Shown piece after piece: positions 10,170 through 22,527 of a stretch of 64,000 nt of DNA. The stretch lies in the NCBI RefSeq assembly GCF_018446385.1, contig NC_055992.1, forward strand, positions 56,496,799-56,560,798. The letters are read 5' to 3'. The DNA comes from Zingiber officinale (taxonomy: Eukaryota > Streptophyta > Magnoliopsida > Zingiberales > Zingiberaceae). Each line of letters begins with the position of its first letter. Within the stretch, counting starts at the first letter, position 1. A program made the position numbers and the translations under genes. Below the pieces are notes generated by a model. The model saw only the letters and a list, made by a program, of their open reading frames with translations. It ran no database searches and was not told the origin of the DNA.

Positions 10170-13100
10170 TTAGAATAACTCTGGGTACTTCTGTCTCATG
10201 CTGGCTTGTGTCTCCCATGTTGCCTCTTCTGCTGTGTGATTTTGCCAAATGACTTTTACTAATGGTACCTCCTTGTTCCGCAATTTCTTAACTGCTCGAT
10301 CTACTATCTGAGTAGGCCGACTATCATAGTTGAGGTCTTCACGGACTTGTACCGACTGGGGTTCAATCACCTGGGTGGCATCTGGGATATGCTTCTTCAG
10401 CATAGAGACATGAAATACATTATGAACAGCTGACATTTCCTGGGGTAGCTCTAGCTCATATGCTACCTTGCCAACTCTTCTGCTGATAAGGTATGGTCCC
10501 ACATATCTGGGACTCAATTTGCCCTTCTTCCTAAAACTCATTACCCCCTTCATGGGAGCCACTCTGAGGAATACTGTATCCCCAACTGAAAACTCTAAAG
10601 GTCTGCGCTGTGTATCATCATAACTTTTCTGGCGGCTCTGAGCTGTCTCTATCCTCTGGCGGATCTGCTGTATAGCTGCTGTGGTATCTGCTACTAGATC
10701 TGTCTGGAGTTCTAGTTCCTTCTGTTCACCACTCTCATACTAGCAGATTGGAGATCTACACCTCCGCCCATAGAGAGCCTCGTAAGGTGCCATGCCGATA
10801 GTGGCCTGATAGCTGTTGTTGTATGCAAATTCTGCTAAGCTCAGATATTTGCACCAACTTCCTTTGAAATCTAGGGCACATGCTCGGAGCATATCTTCGA
10901 GCACCTGATTTACTCGCTCTGTTTGACCATCTGTCTGAGGATGGAAAGTTATGCTAAACTTTAACTTAGTGCCCAAAGCTGACTGTACACACTCCCAGAA
11001 GTGTGATGTGAACCTACTGTCCCTGTCTGAAATAATGGTTCGCGGGACTCCATGTAATCTAATGATCTCCTTGAGATACAACTGAGCTAGCTGCTCCATG
11101 GAGTAGGATATCCTAATAGCTAAGAAGTGAGCTGATTTAGTCAATCTGTCGACTATTACCCAGATGGTATCAAAACCATTTGTGGTTCTGGGTAGTCCCA
11201 CTATGAAGTTCATGGAAATATCTTCCCACTTCCATTCTAGAATCTGAATAGACTGCAAAACTTCCCCTGGTCTATGATGTTCTGCCTTGACCCTCTGACA
11301 GGTCAGACAGGTGCTAACATATCTAGCGATGTCTCTCTTCATCCCAGGCCACCAAAAACGTCTCTTCAGGTCTTGGTACATCTTGGTGGAGCCAGGATGC
11401 ATCGCATAGGGAGTCCTGTGAGCCTCATCTAAGATCTTCCTGCATAGTTCCTCCTGATCTGGAATACAAAGTCTGTCACCAAGGTACAATACCCCACTAT
11501 TGGTCATTCTGAACTCTCCACTTTCTGATTCCGCTAACCCTTGCTTGATTTTCTAAATTTCAGGATCCTGTTCCTGAGCTATCTGGATGTCACCAAGCAG
11601 GGTAGATGCTAAGGTCATAGTAGAGAGCTGTCCCACTATGAGTTCGAGATCGAAATCTGTGATCTCCTTCTGTAGGGGCAGTGACATGACTGCTAGGGAT
11701 AGTAAGGTAGCACTGGACTTTCTACTAAGTGCATCTGCTACCTTGTTAGCTTTTCCTGGGTGGTAGAGGATGTCTATGTCATAGTCCTTGACTAGCTCTA
11801 GCCATCTGCGTTGTCGCATATTCAAATCCTTCTGAGTGAAGAAATACTTCAGACTCTGATGATCTGTATACACTCTACACTGAGCTCCATACAGGTAATG
11901 TCTCCAAATTTTGAGAGCGAACACGACTGCTGCAAGCTCAAGATCATGAGTAGGATAGTTCCTCTCATAGTCTTTGAGTTGTCTGGAGGCATAGGCGATC
12001 ACCTTGCCATTTTGCATCAGCACTGCTCCTAGTCCCAATTTAGGGGCATCACTATAAATGTCAAAGCTGCCTGTGTTTTCTGGTAGAGTCAGAATAGGTG
12101 CACTGGTCAATCTCCTCTTTAGCTCGCTAAAGCTGTTCTCACAGTCCTCTGTCCACTGAAACCTTCTGTTCTTTCTGGTAAGAGCTGTCAGTGGGGAGGC
12201 TATCCTGGAGAAATCTTCTACGAACTTTCTGTAATAACCTGCTAATCCCAGAAAGCTTATGATCTCACTGGCATTCTTGGGTCTTTTCCAACTACTCACA
12301 GCTTCTATCTTACTGGGGTCTACCATGATACCATCCTTTGAGATGATGTGACCCAGGAAGGACACCTGATCTAACCAAAATTCACATTTCGTGAACTTGG
12401 CGTACAACCGGTTCTGCTGAAGGGTCTGCAATACTATTCTCAGGTGCTCGGTGTGTTCTTCCTGAGTTCCTGAATAGATAAGGATGTCATCGATGAATAC
12501 GATAACAAACTTATCTAAGTATCCTCTGAATACCCTGTTCATGAGGTCCATGAAAGTAGCTGGAGCATTTGTCATGCCAAAGGGCATGACTACGAACTCG
12601 TAGTGTTCGTATCTAGTCCTGAATGCTGTCTTGGGTATATCCCCTTCTTTAACTTTCACCTGATGATAACCTGATCTGAGGTCTATCTTCGAGAACACTG
12701 CTGCTCCCTTTAGCTGATCAAACAGGTCATCAATTCTGGGAAGAGGATACCTGTTCTTGATTGTGACTTGATTCAGTGCCCGGTAATCTATACACAGGCG
12801 CATGCTCCCGTCCTTCTTCTTCACGAACAATACAGGCGCCCCCCATGGTGAGTGACTAGGACGTATGAAGCCTTTGTCAAGCAGCTCCTGTAGTTGTTCA
12901 TGAAGTTCCTTCAGTTCTGCTGGAGCCATGCGGTAGGGTGCCTTGGAGATAGGATTTGTACCGGGAATGAGTTCTATCTCAAATTCAATCTCCCTGTCTG
13001 GTGCTAGACTTGGTAACTCCTTAGGGAAGACTGCTGGGTAGTCACATACGACTCGAACCTCTGCTAGCTGTTGGTCCTTGTCCTGACTGGTATTGACTAC

Positions 13101-13501
13101 ATGTGGTAGGAATCTCGTACATCCTGAATCCATTAATTTATGTGCTCTCAGAGCTGAGAGAAACTTCTTGGCCTTTTTCTTTGGTTCTCCGATGTACTCG
13201 AACTATACTTCTGCTTCCGGTTGGAATACGACTTTCTGTTTACGGCACTCTATAGAGGCACCGTATCTGATCAGGAAGTCCATCCCAAAGATAACATCAT
13301 AATCAGTCATTTCTAGCACTATCAGATCACAAAAGAGTTCTCTGTCTTCTATAATGACTGGCACTACTCTGAGCCAGTGCGTGGATGTCATAATTTCTCC
13401 TGAAGGTAGCATCGTCAAAAATTGGCTACTGAGTACCTCCGGAGGTATCGCTAACTTCTCGACAAATGTCCTGGATATATAAGAATGGGTTGCCCCAATA
13501 T
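10170..13501 (-). pseudogene. Chromovirus pol: protease, RT, RNase H, integrase, chromodomain
   Basis: One minus-strand frame holds: protease (GATHSYIS, with DIG at the catalytic site, about 13485-13501); RT with FIDDILIYS and [15 protein letters not shown]; RNase H ([14 protein letters not shown]); integrase with an HHCC zinc site (CLTCQR) and core; a GPY motif (RYVGPY); and a C-terminal chromodomain-like CR segment (PTQIVDRAVKKL to WETQASM). Three in-frame stops lie at 13203-13205, 11553-11555 and 10740-10742, with no frameshift. The first integrase aspartate position reads ISMNFI where the family usually has Asp, so the copy appears catalytically dead apart from the stops. Such enzymes copy element RNA and insert the DNA, with the tail directing integration to particular chromatin. 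It continues across the solo LTR into gag at 17471. Confidence 0.9.
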
Positions 13502-13506
13502 CGAAT

Positions 13507-16168
13507 TGTTAGAGTGTATACTAAAAGCCTAGCTTTTGGTATAAACATTTATCTAGAAATAAGAATCACATTGGTCAAATGTCTACATTTATGATAAATG
13601 TAGTTGCTCAATTAATTTATATTGTAGATAACATGGTGTGTAGTGTCACATACAGAAGATCATGTTATCGGTTCCTTATAAATTATAAACAGTAGCTCAC
13701 GACCAAGATGGAAAGGAACAAACCATTGGAAGGTCGTAGTGTAATTAGGTATTAGTTTATCTTAACTATATAATTACACTAGTACACTTAGAGTGTATTG
13801 AGTAGGACCATTTGAGGTCGTTCCTTTTATACTGACTTTATAAAGGAACAAAGACCTCAGTTATTATGGAAGTGTGTGCTCTTAATCCTAATATAATAAC
13901 AAGCACATATATTTGATATTTATTTCTTTAATTTATCAATGGGTGAGATTTAGTTCGATAAATCAATAAGCCTGATAAGTTGGGAAATGATATCACTTAT
14001 AGTGTGTGTTGTTGATTATAGAAGAAAACTGTGTCCTAGTGATCTAGGTTGAGAATGTCCCCAAGAGGAGCTCATAAGGATTGTCATGTTAAACTCTGCA
14101 GGTGGACTTAGTCCGACATGACGATGAAGTTGAGTGGTACTACTCTTGGAGCTAGATATTAATTAAGCGAGTTGTCAGTAACTTACTTAATTAGTGGACA
14201 TTTGTTATCTTAAACACAGGGAGACTAACACACTCATAATAAGAAGGAGCCCAAAATGTAATTTGGGATTGGTGCGGTAGTTCAATAATAGTTCTTTAGT
14301 GGAATGAATTATTATTGATGAAATTAAGTTGTGTGTTCGGGGTGAACACGGGATGCTTAATTTCATCGGGAGACCAAAACCAATTCCTCCTCTCGGTCCC
14401 TATCGTAGTCTCTAGTATATAGAGATTTATACCCACCGCATACCCACCTTCTTACCCATCCAATGGGGCTGGCCAAGCTAGCTTGGAACCCAAGCTAGGG
14501 CCGGCCAAGACAAATGGATGAGCCTAAGGTGGCGGCCAAAGCTTGGGTCCCAAGCTTAGGTGGCCGACCACAGAATATTAAAAAGATTTTATTAAAATTA
14601 TTTCTTATGTGGATATCATGATTTTAAAAGAGAGTTTAAAAATTAAAAATTTCCTTTTATAGTTTTCTACAAAGATTAAGAGAAGAGATTAATCTCTTTC
14701 CTTATTTGTAGTTTAAAAGGATGGTTTTAATTTTGGTAAAACTTTCCTTATTTGTAAATCATCTACATGTTTAAAGAGAGTTTAAAATTTGAAATCTTTC
14801 CTTATTTGTTGATTAAAGGAGGATTTTAAATTTTAAGAAAACTTTCCTTTTAACCATGTTCATGATTTAAAAGAAAGTTTAAAATTAATAATTCTCTTTT
14901 ATTAGTTTCTACAAAAGATTGAGAAAAGATTTGATATCTTTCCTTATTTGTAGATTAAAAGAGATTTTAATTTTTAGAGATAACTTTCTTTTTATCCACA
15001 TGTTTAAAAGAAAGATTTTAATTTATTAAATTTCCTTTTTATAAACCAATCATGAAGGGATTAAATTATTGGAGAAATTTTATAAATTTCTGGAGACAAA
15101 TTAGGAAGTTTTAATTAATTAAAACTCTCCTTGTTTGTAGCTTTTATGTGGCCGACCAAATAAAATTGAGAAAGAAAATTATTTTAATTAAATAATTTTT
15201 CCTTTTCAATAGAAAAAGAATTAAGAAAATTTTTATTAAATTTTCCTTATTTGCCAGGATCAAGGATTATAAAAGAGGGGGTAGAGGAGGCTTCAAAGCT
15301 AACGACTCTATTCTATTTTTCTCCCTCTTTTCCTTGGTGGTGTGGTCGGCCCTATTTCTCTCCTCTCCTCTTGTTGGCCGAAACTTATCTCTTGGTGGAG
15401 CTTTTGTTAGTGGCCGGATCAAGGAAGGAGAAGAAGGAGAGAAAGCAAGTCTCGTTTCTAGCATCCCTTGGAGCATGGTGGTGGTGGCCGAACCTCTTCA
15501 TCCTAGAAGATGTTTTGATGGCCTAAACTTGCAAGGAAGAAGAAGGTGATTGGTGGTTTCTCATCTCGGAAGAACGTTGCCCACACAACGTCCGAGGTTA
15601 GAAGAGGAATACGGTAGAAGATCAAGAGGTCTTTCTAGAAGGCATAACTAGTAATTTTTCCTTTCCGCATCATGCTAGTTATTTATGGAAATAATACCAA
15701 ATACAAGAGGCTTACGATTCTAGTATTTCGAATATGTTTTTCGATGATGTGTTCTTTTGTTTTATTTTTCCTTGTGATTTGATTGTTCTTTTCGGTTAAC
15801 CTAAAGTTATTTTAGGAAATTAAATATTAGCTTTCCATAAAAGGTTGTGTCTAGTCGGTGGTGGTTGCTCCCATATCCAAGAAGGCCATGTGCCTCGCCA
15901 CGTCAGTACTGGGAACCAATTATGGAAATTAATATTTAATGGAATTAATAACTTAAGGTGATTTGGGTCGAACGTGTTAAGTTCCGCAGGAGATCCAAGT
16001 CAAAACCTAAAAGAACAAATAGATTAAGTTTTGGATCAAACGTGTTAAGTTCCGCAGGCGATCCAAAATTTAATTTAAAAGAACACATGGTAGCTAGGAA
16101 AAGGTTCAGACCTTTGTACAAAATTTTTGTACAGTGGAACCTCTAAGTTTTTCAAGTAACAACCAACA
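13507..16168 (+). mobile_element. Solo LTR (2.66 kb) in the chromovirus protease
   Basis: TGTTAG at 13507 to CCAACA at 16168, flanked by the direct repeat cgaat (13502-13506 and 16169-16173). Removing it and one TSD joins the codons for TTVLF and DIGATHSYIS of the chromovirus protease. Features include palindromes ccaagctagcttgg (14473-14486) and aagcttggg/cccaagctt (14539-14557), a degenerate purine/AT repeat region (14580-15240), and a strong TATA box attataaaagag at about 15265-15276. No internal coding region is present, so it is a recombined solo LTR. The family is not identified; its size and layout would fit a large copia LTR. Confidence 0.85.
14580..15240 (+). repeat. Degenerate AT/purine repeat in the solo LTR U3
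   Basis: Units resembling ttaaaagagagtttaaaat and ctttccttatttgtag recur about six to eight times with variable spacing, ending just before the TATA box near 15265. Confidence 0.6.
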
Positions 16169-17471
16169 CGAATAAGACAGTTGTACTTTGCTGTAAAATA
16201 CTGATCTGACCTGTGACAACCGTCGAGGCATTCACTACGTCCTCTCTGGTGAGTGAGTAAATCCTCGCATTGGTAGTAGCTGGAGGGGCTTCTAGTCTGC
16301 CCTGACTGATCTGTGGACCATCTAAAGCCGCCTGCATCTGGTGTAACTGTGCTGGCTTGACTTCATACTGAATCGGTTGTGGTTGAGGAAAGCTAGTCTT
16401 GTTTGGGCACTGCTTAGCCATATGCCCTTCCTGTCCACACTCAAAGCATCCTCGTGTGCCCTTACGACAAACTCCAGGGTGGAATTTCCCACAAGTAGCA
16501 CACTTGGGATAATTGGGTTGTTTACTAGCTGGTCCTCCTTTTGGGTAACTCCCTGGTTTGCGCTTGTTGCTAGAGTTCCCTTTCCAGTTAGAGCCGTGGG
16601 AGCTGTGGCCCTAGTGTTTCTGAGTACCGGAGCCTCCTTGCCCTGTGGACTCTGAGAGGACTTGCTTCTGCTGCTTGATATTATTCTGGTAGTGCTCGGT
16701 GGTCAGAGCACTGCTGACTAGTTCTTCGGTGGTTTACGGCCTATGAATGCCGCCAGCCACGTTCATCGCTATTTCTGGCCTTAGCATCTTGAGCATAAAT
16801 CGAACTCGTTCTTTTTCTGTGCTGACTACTTCAGGGCATAAGCGAGCCAATCTGTTGAATTTCTTCACCGCTTCCTCCACTGAAAGGTTGCCCTGGCGAA
16901 ACTCTGTGAACTCGTCGCAGTGGCGGTTCGTGACCCGCATGTGAAAGAACTCCTCGAAGAATTCTTTCTCGAAGTCAACCCATGTCATCTGGTTTACTGG
17001 GCACTTCGCTCTAATTCTCTCCCACCACATACGTGCATCTCTTGTCAAGAAGAAGGAGGCGCACTTCACCTTCTCATGTTCTGGCCAGTCCAGAAGCTCC
17101 ATCGTACTCTCCAGTGTTTTGAACCAGGCCTGAGCATCCCATGGTTCACTAGTGCCTGAGAAATTCTCTGGCTTGACTCTCTTCCACTGGATCAGATAGG
17201 CTTCTCTTCTTGCCTCTGTTGCTGGGGCTACTGGTGCTGTAGGCTGGACTGGTGGAACCTCTAAGACTACTGGCGTTGCTAAGTTTGGTTCCGGGGTGAC
17301 TGTGGGAGTATTCTGCTGATTAGCCTTTAAGGTGGCTATCTCCTGTTGCTGTTCAGCTAATGCTGTAAGGTCTGGGGGAGGCACTGAACTGCCTGCCTCG
17401 TGCTGGGGCTCAGTAGCTGGTGCCCTTCTAGCTGGGCGTCCTCTTGCCATTTCTAAAGGAAAAGAGGACAT
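16169..17471 (-). pseudogene. Chromovirus gag with two zinc knuckles
   Basis: Starts at ATG 17471 with a Pro/Ala/Gln-rich N-terminus. The retrotransposon gag domain follows (VKCASFFLTRDARMWWERI, EFRQGNLSVEEAVKKF), then Cys/His motifs CATCGKFHPGVC and CFECGQEGHMAKQC (about 16410-16490). Gag packages element RNA into particles. In-frame stops lie at 16734-16736 and 16611-16613. The frame passes without shift into the protease beyond the solo LTR, so gag-pol was a single ORF of about 1545 codons, as usual for chromoviruses. Confidence 0.85.
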
Positions 17472-17653
17472 AGATAACCAATACTATCACATTTAACTAA
17501 TTACTATAATCAACCATGTCAAACACTATCATATATCAACATACTTTAGCTATCTATAAACATGACAGTAAGAAAACATAAGTAAGAGGAGAGGCGTTCT
17601 TACTTGGAAGCTGCAGTTTCAATGCTAATGTGTGTGAAGGAAGTATGGAACTT

Positions 17654-17665
17654 GCTCTGATACCA
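17654..17665 (-). other. Primer-binding site of the chromovirus
   Basis: Minus-strand TGGTATCAGAGC, three bases from the 5' LTR (ends at 17669 in plus coordinates). It matches the sequence complementary to the 3' end of plant initiator tRNA-Met used by many plant LTR elements. Confidence 0.85.
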
Positions 17666-17919
17666 CTCTGTAACGACCCGCCTTCTAACTAACTAAGCTG
17701 TAAGGCCGGACCGTCACATTATGTTGTGCTAAACTATATCCATGACCATCACTAAATCTAGATGCGGAAGCTGTACTAATTAAAACTTTGCTAAGCTCTT
17801 ATCATTTCTTTATTCTATATGTGCTAAGGGGTGTAATCTAAACTATTCATGACATATTGTACATCCCCCATGGTCAAGGAACTGAACTAAGGGTCTTCCG
17901 ACTGTTGTCAGGCCTCCCA

Positions 17920-18240
17920 ATCCATCCATGGATCGATTGGAATGGTCTAATCGATCCAGTGATCGACCCAGTACGCTACTGTATGCGGAACTTAGGTTGG
18001 ATCGATCCAGTGATCGATCCAGCACGCTACTGTGCTAAGGGCAATATTCTGGATCGATCGGCTGATCGATCCAGACTGGCCAATCGATCCAGTGATCGAT
18101 CCCAGGGCTTTCTGTTCGCGACAGAAGGCATCCGGATCGATCGGCTGATCGATTCAGGAGCTTACTGTTCGCGGTATGAACTTCACAATCGATCGGCTGA
18201 TCGATTGAGAAGCCTCCAATCGATCGGCCGATCGATTGGG
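17920..18240. repeat. ATCGATC palindrome array, second copy
   Basis: Same array as 8130-8440, with an additional 28-bp segment including cgatcggctgatcgattc near 18136. Confidence 0.8.
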
Positions 18241-19724
18241 GTTTCTGATTTCGTACCAGAAGTCTGATTTCAGCACTATTTCGTGCCAAACTCAACTACA
18301 AGAGTTCTATAACATCTGGAAACATGCTAATAACACATAACTAGGATTATGAGCATAAGTACAAACAATCTAAGCAAGTCTTTCATGATTCAAGACATTA
18401 AAATAACTAGAAATGCGGAAAATAACATTATATAAAAACTAAAGTCTTAGTTTGCTAATTTCTCCAAGATCTTTATTCCAGGTTCCAACCACACAAATCT
18501 TCAACGCATTGACCTCCAGCCTCTGCTAATCTATCTTCCCTTTACCCTTATCTGCAATATAAGGAAAGAAGTATCTGTAAGCTTAACGCTTAGTAAGAAA
18601 CCATCTACCTCACTAAAACATGCATACGATGCAATTTATGTTTTTAAAACATGCTATTTGAAACATACGAATACTGAACATGTAAGGCATAGCATGGCAT
18701 ACAAACAAACTAGTCATGGACTAATCTAAGCTATCACATTGTATCAATAGAAAACTAAACTGATACAAAAACTAAGTTGAGCTAATTCTAAACTAATGCT
18801 AAAGCTGTACTGAGTCCACATAACTATTTGTGAAGTTTTGAAAACTATTTTCATAGATAGATTAAAATAATAATCATGCTGCTGTTTGGGCCCGACAACT
18901 GTACGTGCTATGCGCGCATCCCTAACTAGACCCGGGTTTGCAAGTCCCGAATTTAGTAGGATTACTAGGTTATCTGAACCTAGGGACGACTATGGGAGCC
19001 CAGCCCAATGGATATCTAATCCAGTACAGTGCCACTAAGAAAGTAAAATACTGAACATAAGCTAATAATTCTTGTCTTGCTTTTACTAGGTTGTCTAAAC
19101 CCAGAACTAGGTTATCTAAACCTAGAGGCGACTGTGGGAGCCCATCCATTGGACATCTAGTCCTGTAATAGTTATAGCAAGACCAAATGAGCTATAAAAA
19201 TGCTGCTATTGCATTTATCTAAGCTACCAAAATGCCTAAGTTGCATTTTGACTGTGCTAACAATTTAATCGGACACCTGGTGTGCGCTAATTCGCATCCT
19301 TTGTGTCGGAAATCTACATACTATTAAACTGAAGCATAAATTCATACGGAAGCTACTTATACTGCAGATGAGGGGTTTCTTACCTCCTGTTCGGATTTTC
19401 TTACAAATCTAATCGCTAGGTTTTCCGGAGGAGAGATCTCTTCGACGATCTTCTCGTGTCTATGCATTCCTCTCGCGGAGGGGAGCGTCCTCGTGTCGGA
19501 GTCGTCGCCGGAAGGTGCTCCTAGAGCCTAGGGGACGGAACCCTAGCCCTTGCTTGGTGCGCCGAGAGAAGGAGGAGGAGAGGGAGGGGCGGCGTGAGGT
19601 TAGGGTGAGGGTGAGGAAAAGTTACGTTAAAAATAACTCTTCACTTATTAATTCTCTATTTATATTAAGTGGTTAAGTTCGCCCAGCTCTAATATAAATT
19701 TAATTGCCTCCCTTTCCTTTCAGC

Positions 19725-19815
19725 ACGGCCTTGCTGGGTTCAACTGGTTACTAGGGCTATCTATAAGTCGTAGGACCCAATAGGTCTCGGGTTCGATTCT
19801 CGCTTAAGCTATTTT
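19725..19815 (+). repeat. tRNA-like segment, second LTR copy
   Basis: Same A-box-like and B-box (GGTTCGATTC) arrangement as 9921-10015. Confidence 0.5.
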
Positions 19816-19934
19816 ACGTTCTTATTTATTTTTGCTACTTCCGCTACTCTAAAAATTCCATAAAAATATCCTAAAATTCCAGAAAAATACTAAGATATTT
19901 CTATTAATTATTTTGAGAATTTTCGGGCGTTACA

Positions 19935-20819
19935 CAACCCAACATCATCATACTTTTCACTAGATCTTGTCTGCGAAGGAGGGGGATCTTCTTTAAACTA
20001 TTTTGAAACAATATTTTTAATCTTTGCCCCCAAATGTTTGAACTCCCCGTTCTGTAACTTGTGATTTTCAAAACTCATAGATGGTTGAGTTACAATTTGT
20101 TTGACAGACTCTATAGCATTTATGGCTTGCACTTCTTGAATGTTTGAGGGAGATTTCATCCAACTTATGTTCTACCATTCTTGGAGGTTCAATGTCACTT
20201 GATCAATTAACATATATGCTTCATCTACACTTTTGTCCATAAAAGAACCTCCAGCTGATAAATCTAATAAACTCTTGTCTGAGAAAGAAATTCCCCCATA
20301 GAATATGTGTAAAATCAACTATTTTTCAAAATCATGATGAGGACACTGTCTTTGAAGACCCTTAAATCTATCCCATGCTTCAAATAATGATTCTCCGTAT
20401 GCCTGAGCAAAATTTGTTATGCAATTCCTCATATACACTGTTCTGCTTGGAGGGAAAAAATGATTCAGAAATTGCTTCTCCAATTGTTCCCAACTTGTAA
20501 TGCTTTGAGGATGGAGAGAATATAACCAAGTCTTTGCTTTATCCTTGATACTGAAAGGAAATGCCATCAATCGAACTGCATCTGCTGATACTCCTTCACA
20601 TTTCACCATATCACAAATCTCTAAAAATGTTTCAAGATGCAGATAAGGACTTTCTGATAGTTCTCCTCCAAATTTGTGACCTTGTATCATAACAATTAAC
20701 TCGGGGTCTAGTTGGAAACTTTCTGCTTCAATTTGAGGTTGCACAATGGAAGATAAAAATCTTGCAGAATAGGGTGTAGAAAAATTTCTCATGGGTCTAC
20801 TTGACATGTTAGAGCTCAT
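19935..20819 (-). pseudogene. Athila-like gag, N-terminal part
   Basis: Starts at ATG 20819. The retrotransposon gag domain is clear: AFPFSIKDKAKTWLYSL, SWEQLEKQFLNHFFPPSRT, and ESLFEAWDRFKGLQRQCPHH. A stop at 20319 is followed in the same family register by AGGSFMDKSVDEAYML, another Athila gag signature. The frame then reaches the chromovirus junction at 19935 and continues at 7887. Gag would form the particle shell. Without a pol of its own, the element would depend on relatives. The start is 174 bp from the truncated LTR. Confidence 0.75.
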
Positions 20820-20993
20820 GGATATTCAAGAAAAAATTATTAGAAGAAAAAAAAATTGAAGACTCAAAGATAAGAAATAAAATGCAATATGAGAAGCAAG
20901 AAAAACAATGCAAAATTAAAATTGCAAGAAAGAAAGTGCATAATGAAAACAAGAAAGAAAAGGTTTGGTTTCATCTCTAGAGGTCCTTTCATC
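20820..20993. other. A-rich leader lacking a recognisable PBS
   Basis: Between the gag start and LTR homology there are 174 bp of A/G-rich sequence (plus strand). It matches neither the U5 end of the partner LTR (3642-3830) nor any standard tRNA primer site. The phrase tcatctctaga is partly duplicated at 20970 and 20990. Probably rearranged. Confidence 0.5.
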
Positions 20994-22527
20994 TCTAGGA
21001 GTTTTGGTTTCTTTGTAAGGTTCTTAAATGTAAATGATCTACCAAATCCTTTTTCTCAATTGTCCATCATTTATAGAAGGTTGTCGGTTCTCTCTTGCAA
21101 TAGAGAACCGACCTAGGACTAAAATCCATACCTAGATTGATCAATTAGGAATGAATTTATATTGTCCTTACACGGGCTTGCCTGTCACGAGCGTCCCTCG
21201 GAAAATCAACATAAGAATCCATCACTCATCAACCCATCAAGAAATAAAGATTAATGCATAAATCTATCCTCCCCTCTTGGAATACCTAATTTCCCCTTCA
21301 AGATAATCCCTCAAACATCCTTACACGGGCATGTTCCTATCATGAAGGTTCCTCAAAAAATCGAATGAAGAATTACCTCTACAAGATCTACAAGATATCC
21401 AAACATTCAATCAAGCATGGTAATTAGGCACAATCACAACATTTGACACAAGATCAAATAGATGCAAAACAGGACAAAATCATAGAAATGAGAAATTGAC
21501 ATATCCACAAGAGTTTTACATCAAGAATTCCTTACAAATACTCCCTCCATCATAGAACAAGATATCTACTCCATAAATCAAAGAAAGATTCCGAAAGAAA
21601 CAAAGATTACAAGCATTTCTAATCCCTCAAATCCAAGAAACGAGAGAAAGAAAACTTATCTACGGAGAAGAATAGTTTTCGGATCCAATCCTTCGATCTT
21701 GGGGTCGAATCGATGAAGATCTTCCCTTAGATCACCCAGAAATCCACCCACGAATGGAAGGAATGCCCAAATCTTCCTTTCTCCCCAAAGGGGAGAAGAT
21801 CCCCTTTCAAATCTTGAAGGAGGCCTTATATAGAAGAAGGGTTTGGGCACCACACGGCCCCGATGCACGACCGTGTGAGGTTCACACGGCCTACTCCACT
21901 CTCTTCTCTGCCAACCTCACACGGTCGTGTGTGGTACACGGCCGTGGCTTGCCTCTATCAACGCTCCCCTTGCACGACCGTGTAGATCCACACGGCCTGC
22001 ACTGCCTTCACCTCTAGAAACCTGGCACGGCCGTGTGGTGCACACGGCCAACACTCTCCTGCTCTCTGGAAACCTCACACGGCCGTGTATTATACACGAC
22101 CGAGGCTTCTCCTATATCTGGAAAACTGACATGGTCGTGTGGTGTACACGGCCCAGGCTTCCTTTGGCTTCAAAACTTGGCACGGTCGTGTGAGGTTCAC
22201 ACGACCATGCCATCTTCCTTCTCTGGTGCATCTACACGGCCTCTCATCCTTACACAGCTTGGGCAACCCCCCATGGCAAGGTCGTGTAGGGTTCAAGTGT
22301 CATGGCTTCCTCCATCGCGTTGCTTGCAAATTTGGCCTCGAACACACATCTTTCACCAGAATCGACTCCTGCGTACAAAAAATGCAAAAAAGCAGATCTC
22401 CGAACAAAGAGAGTAAATATGCTAAAAAGGAAAGCTGAAAGTACGAAAATGCATAGATCAAGCATGCTCAAAGTATGTGAATGTGTGTCAAAACATGCTA
22501 ATAAGTGTATACAATCTACGCACATCA
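20994..22527 (-). repeat. 5' LTR of the Athila-like element (U5-truncated)
   Basis: 1534 bp matching 3831-5365, ending ATCA beside the gtagg TSD. The 189-bp U5 end present in the other LTR is missing. TATA at 21824-21836; CACGGCCGTG array at 21850-22290. Confidence 0.78.
21850..22290. repeat. CACGGCCGTG palindrome array, second LTR copy
   Basis: About ten units as in 4690-5135. Individual units differ between copies almost only by C/T or G/A changes at CpG (for example cacggccgtg versus cacgaccgtg). Confidence 0.8.

Larger units (their letters stand above)
7888..19934 (-). mobile_element. Tekay/Del-type chromovirus, full length, nested
   Basis: TGTAATGACC at 7888 to GTTACA at 19934, with a 5-bp TSD caacc (7883-7887 and 19935-19939). 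LTRs are 7888-10134 and 17669-19934. A tRNA-iMet type PBS lies at 17654-17665 and a PPT at 10135. Gag, protease, RT, RNase H, integrase and a chromodomain-like tail lie in one minus-strand frame, interrupted only by the solo LTR at 13507-16168 and five in-frame stops. Without the solo LTR it is about 9.4 kb. The two LTRs are highly similar by eye, so the insertion is relatively recent. Confidence 0.9.
17669..19934 (-). repeat. 5' LTR of the chromovirus
   Basis: 2266 bp, TG...CA; carries the ATCGAT array (17920-18240) and the tRNA-like segment (19725-19815). Nearly identical to 7888-10134 except for point changes and the two indels noted there. Confidence 0.88.
3642..22527 (-). mobile_element. 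Non-autonomous Athila-like LTR element (host of a nested chromovirus)
   Basis: The element begins TGTTG at 3642, ends ATCA at 22527 and is flanked by 5-bp duplications gtagg (3637-3641 and 22528-22532). LTRs are 3642-5365 and 20994-22527. Removing it with one TSD rejoins the antisense ORF of the Tat element in frame. Apart from the nested 7888-19934 element, the interior is only about 3.4 kb. It encodes an Athila-type gag plus its C-terminal extension (VPFPQRL repeats) and no protease, RT or integrase that I can see. The PPT next to the left LTR (GTCTGGGGGTG, minus) is typical of Athila/Tat elements. It is probably a non-autonomous derivative mobilised in trans. Confidence 0.8.

Noticed and set aside
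15251..15549. Plus frames encoding a membrane-like protein
   Set aside because: Inside the solo LTR just after its TATA box. Frames overlap on both strands and no start or domain is convincing.
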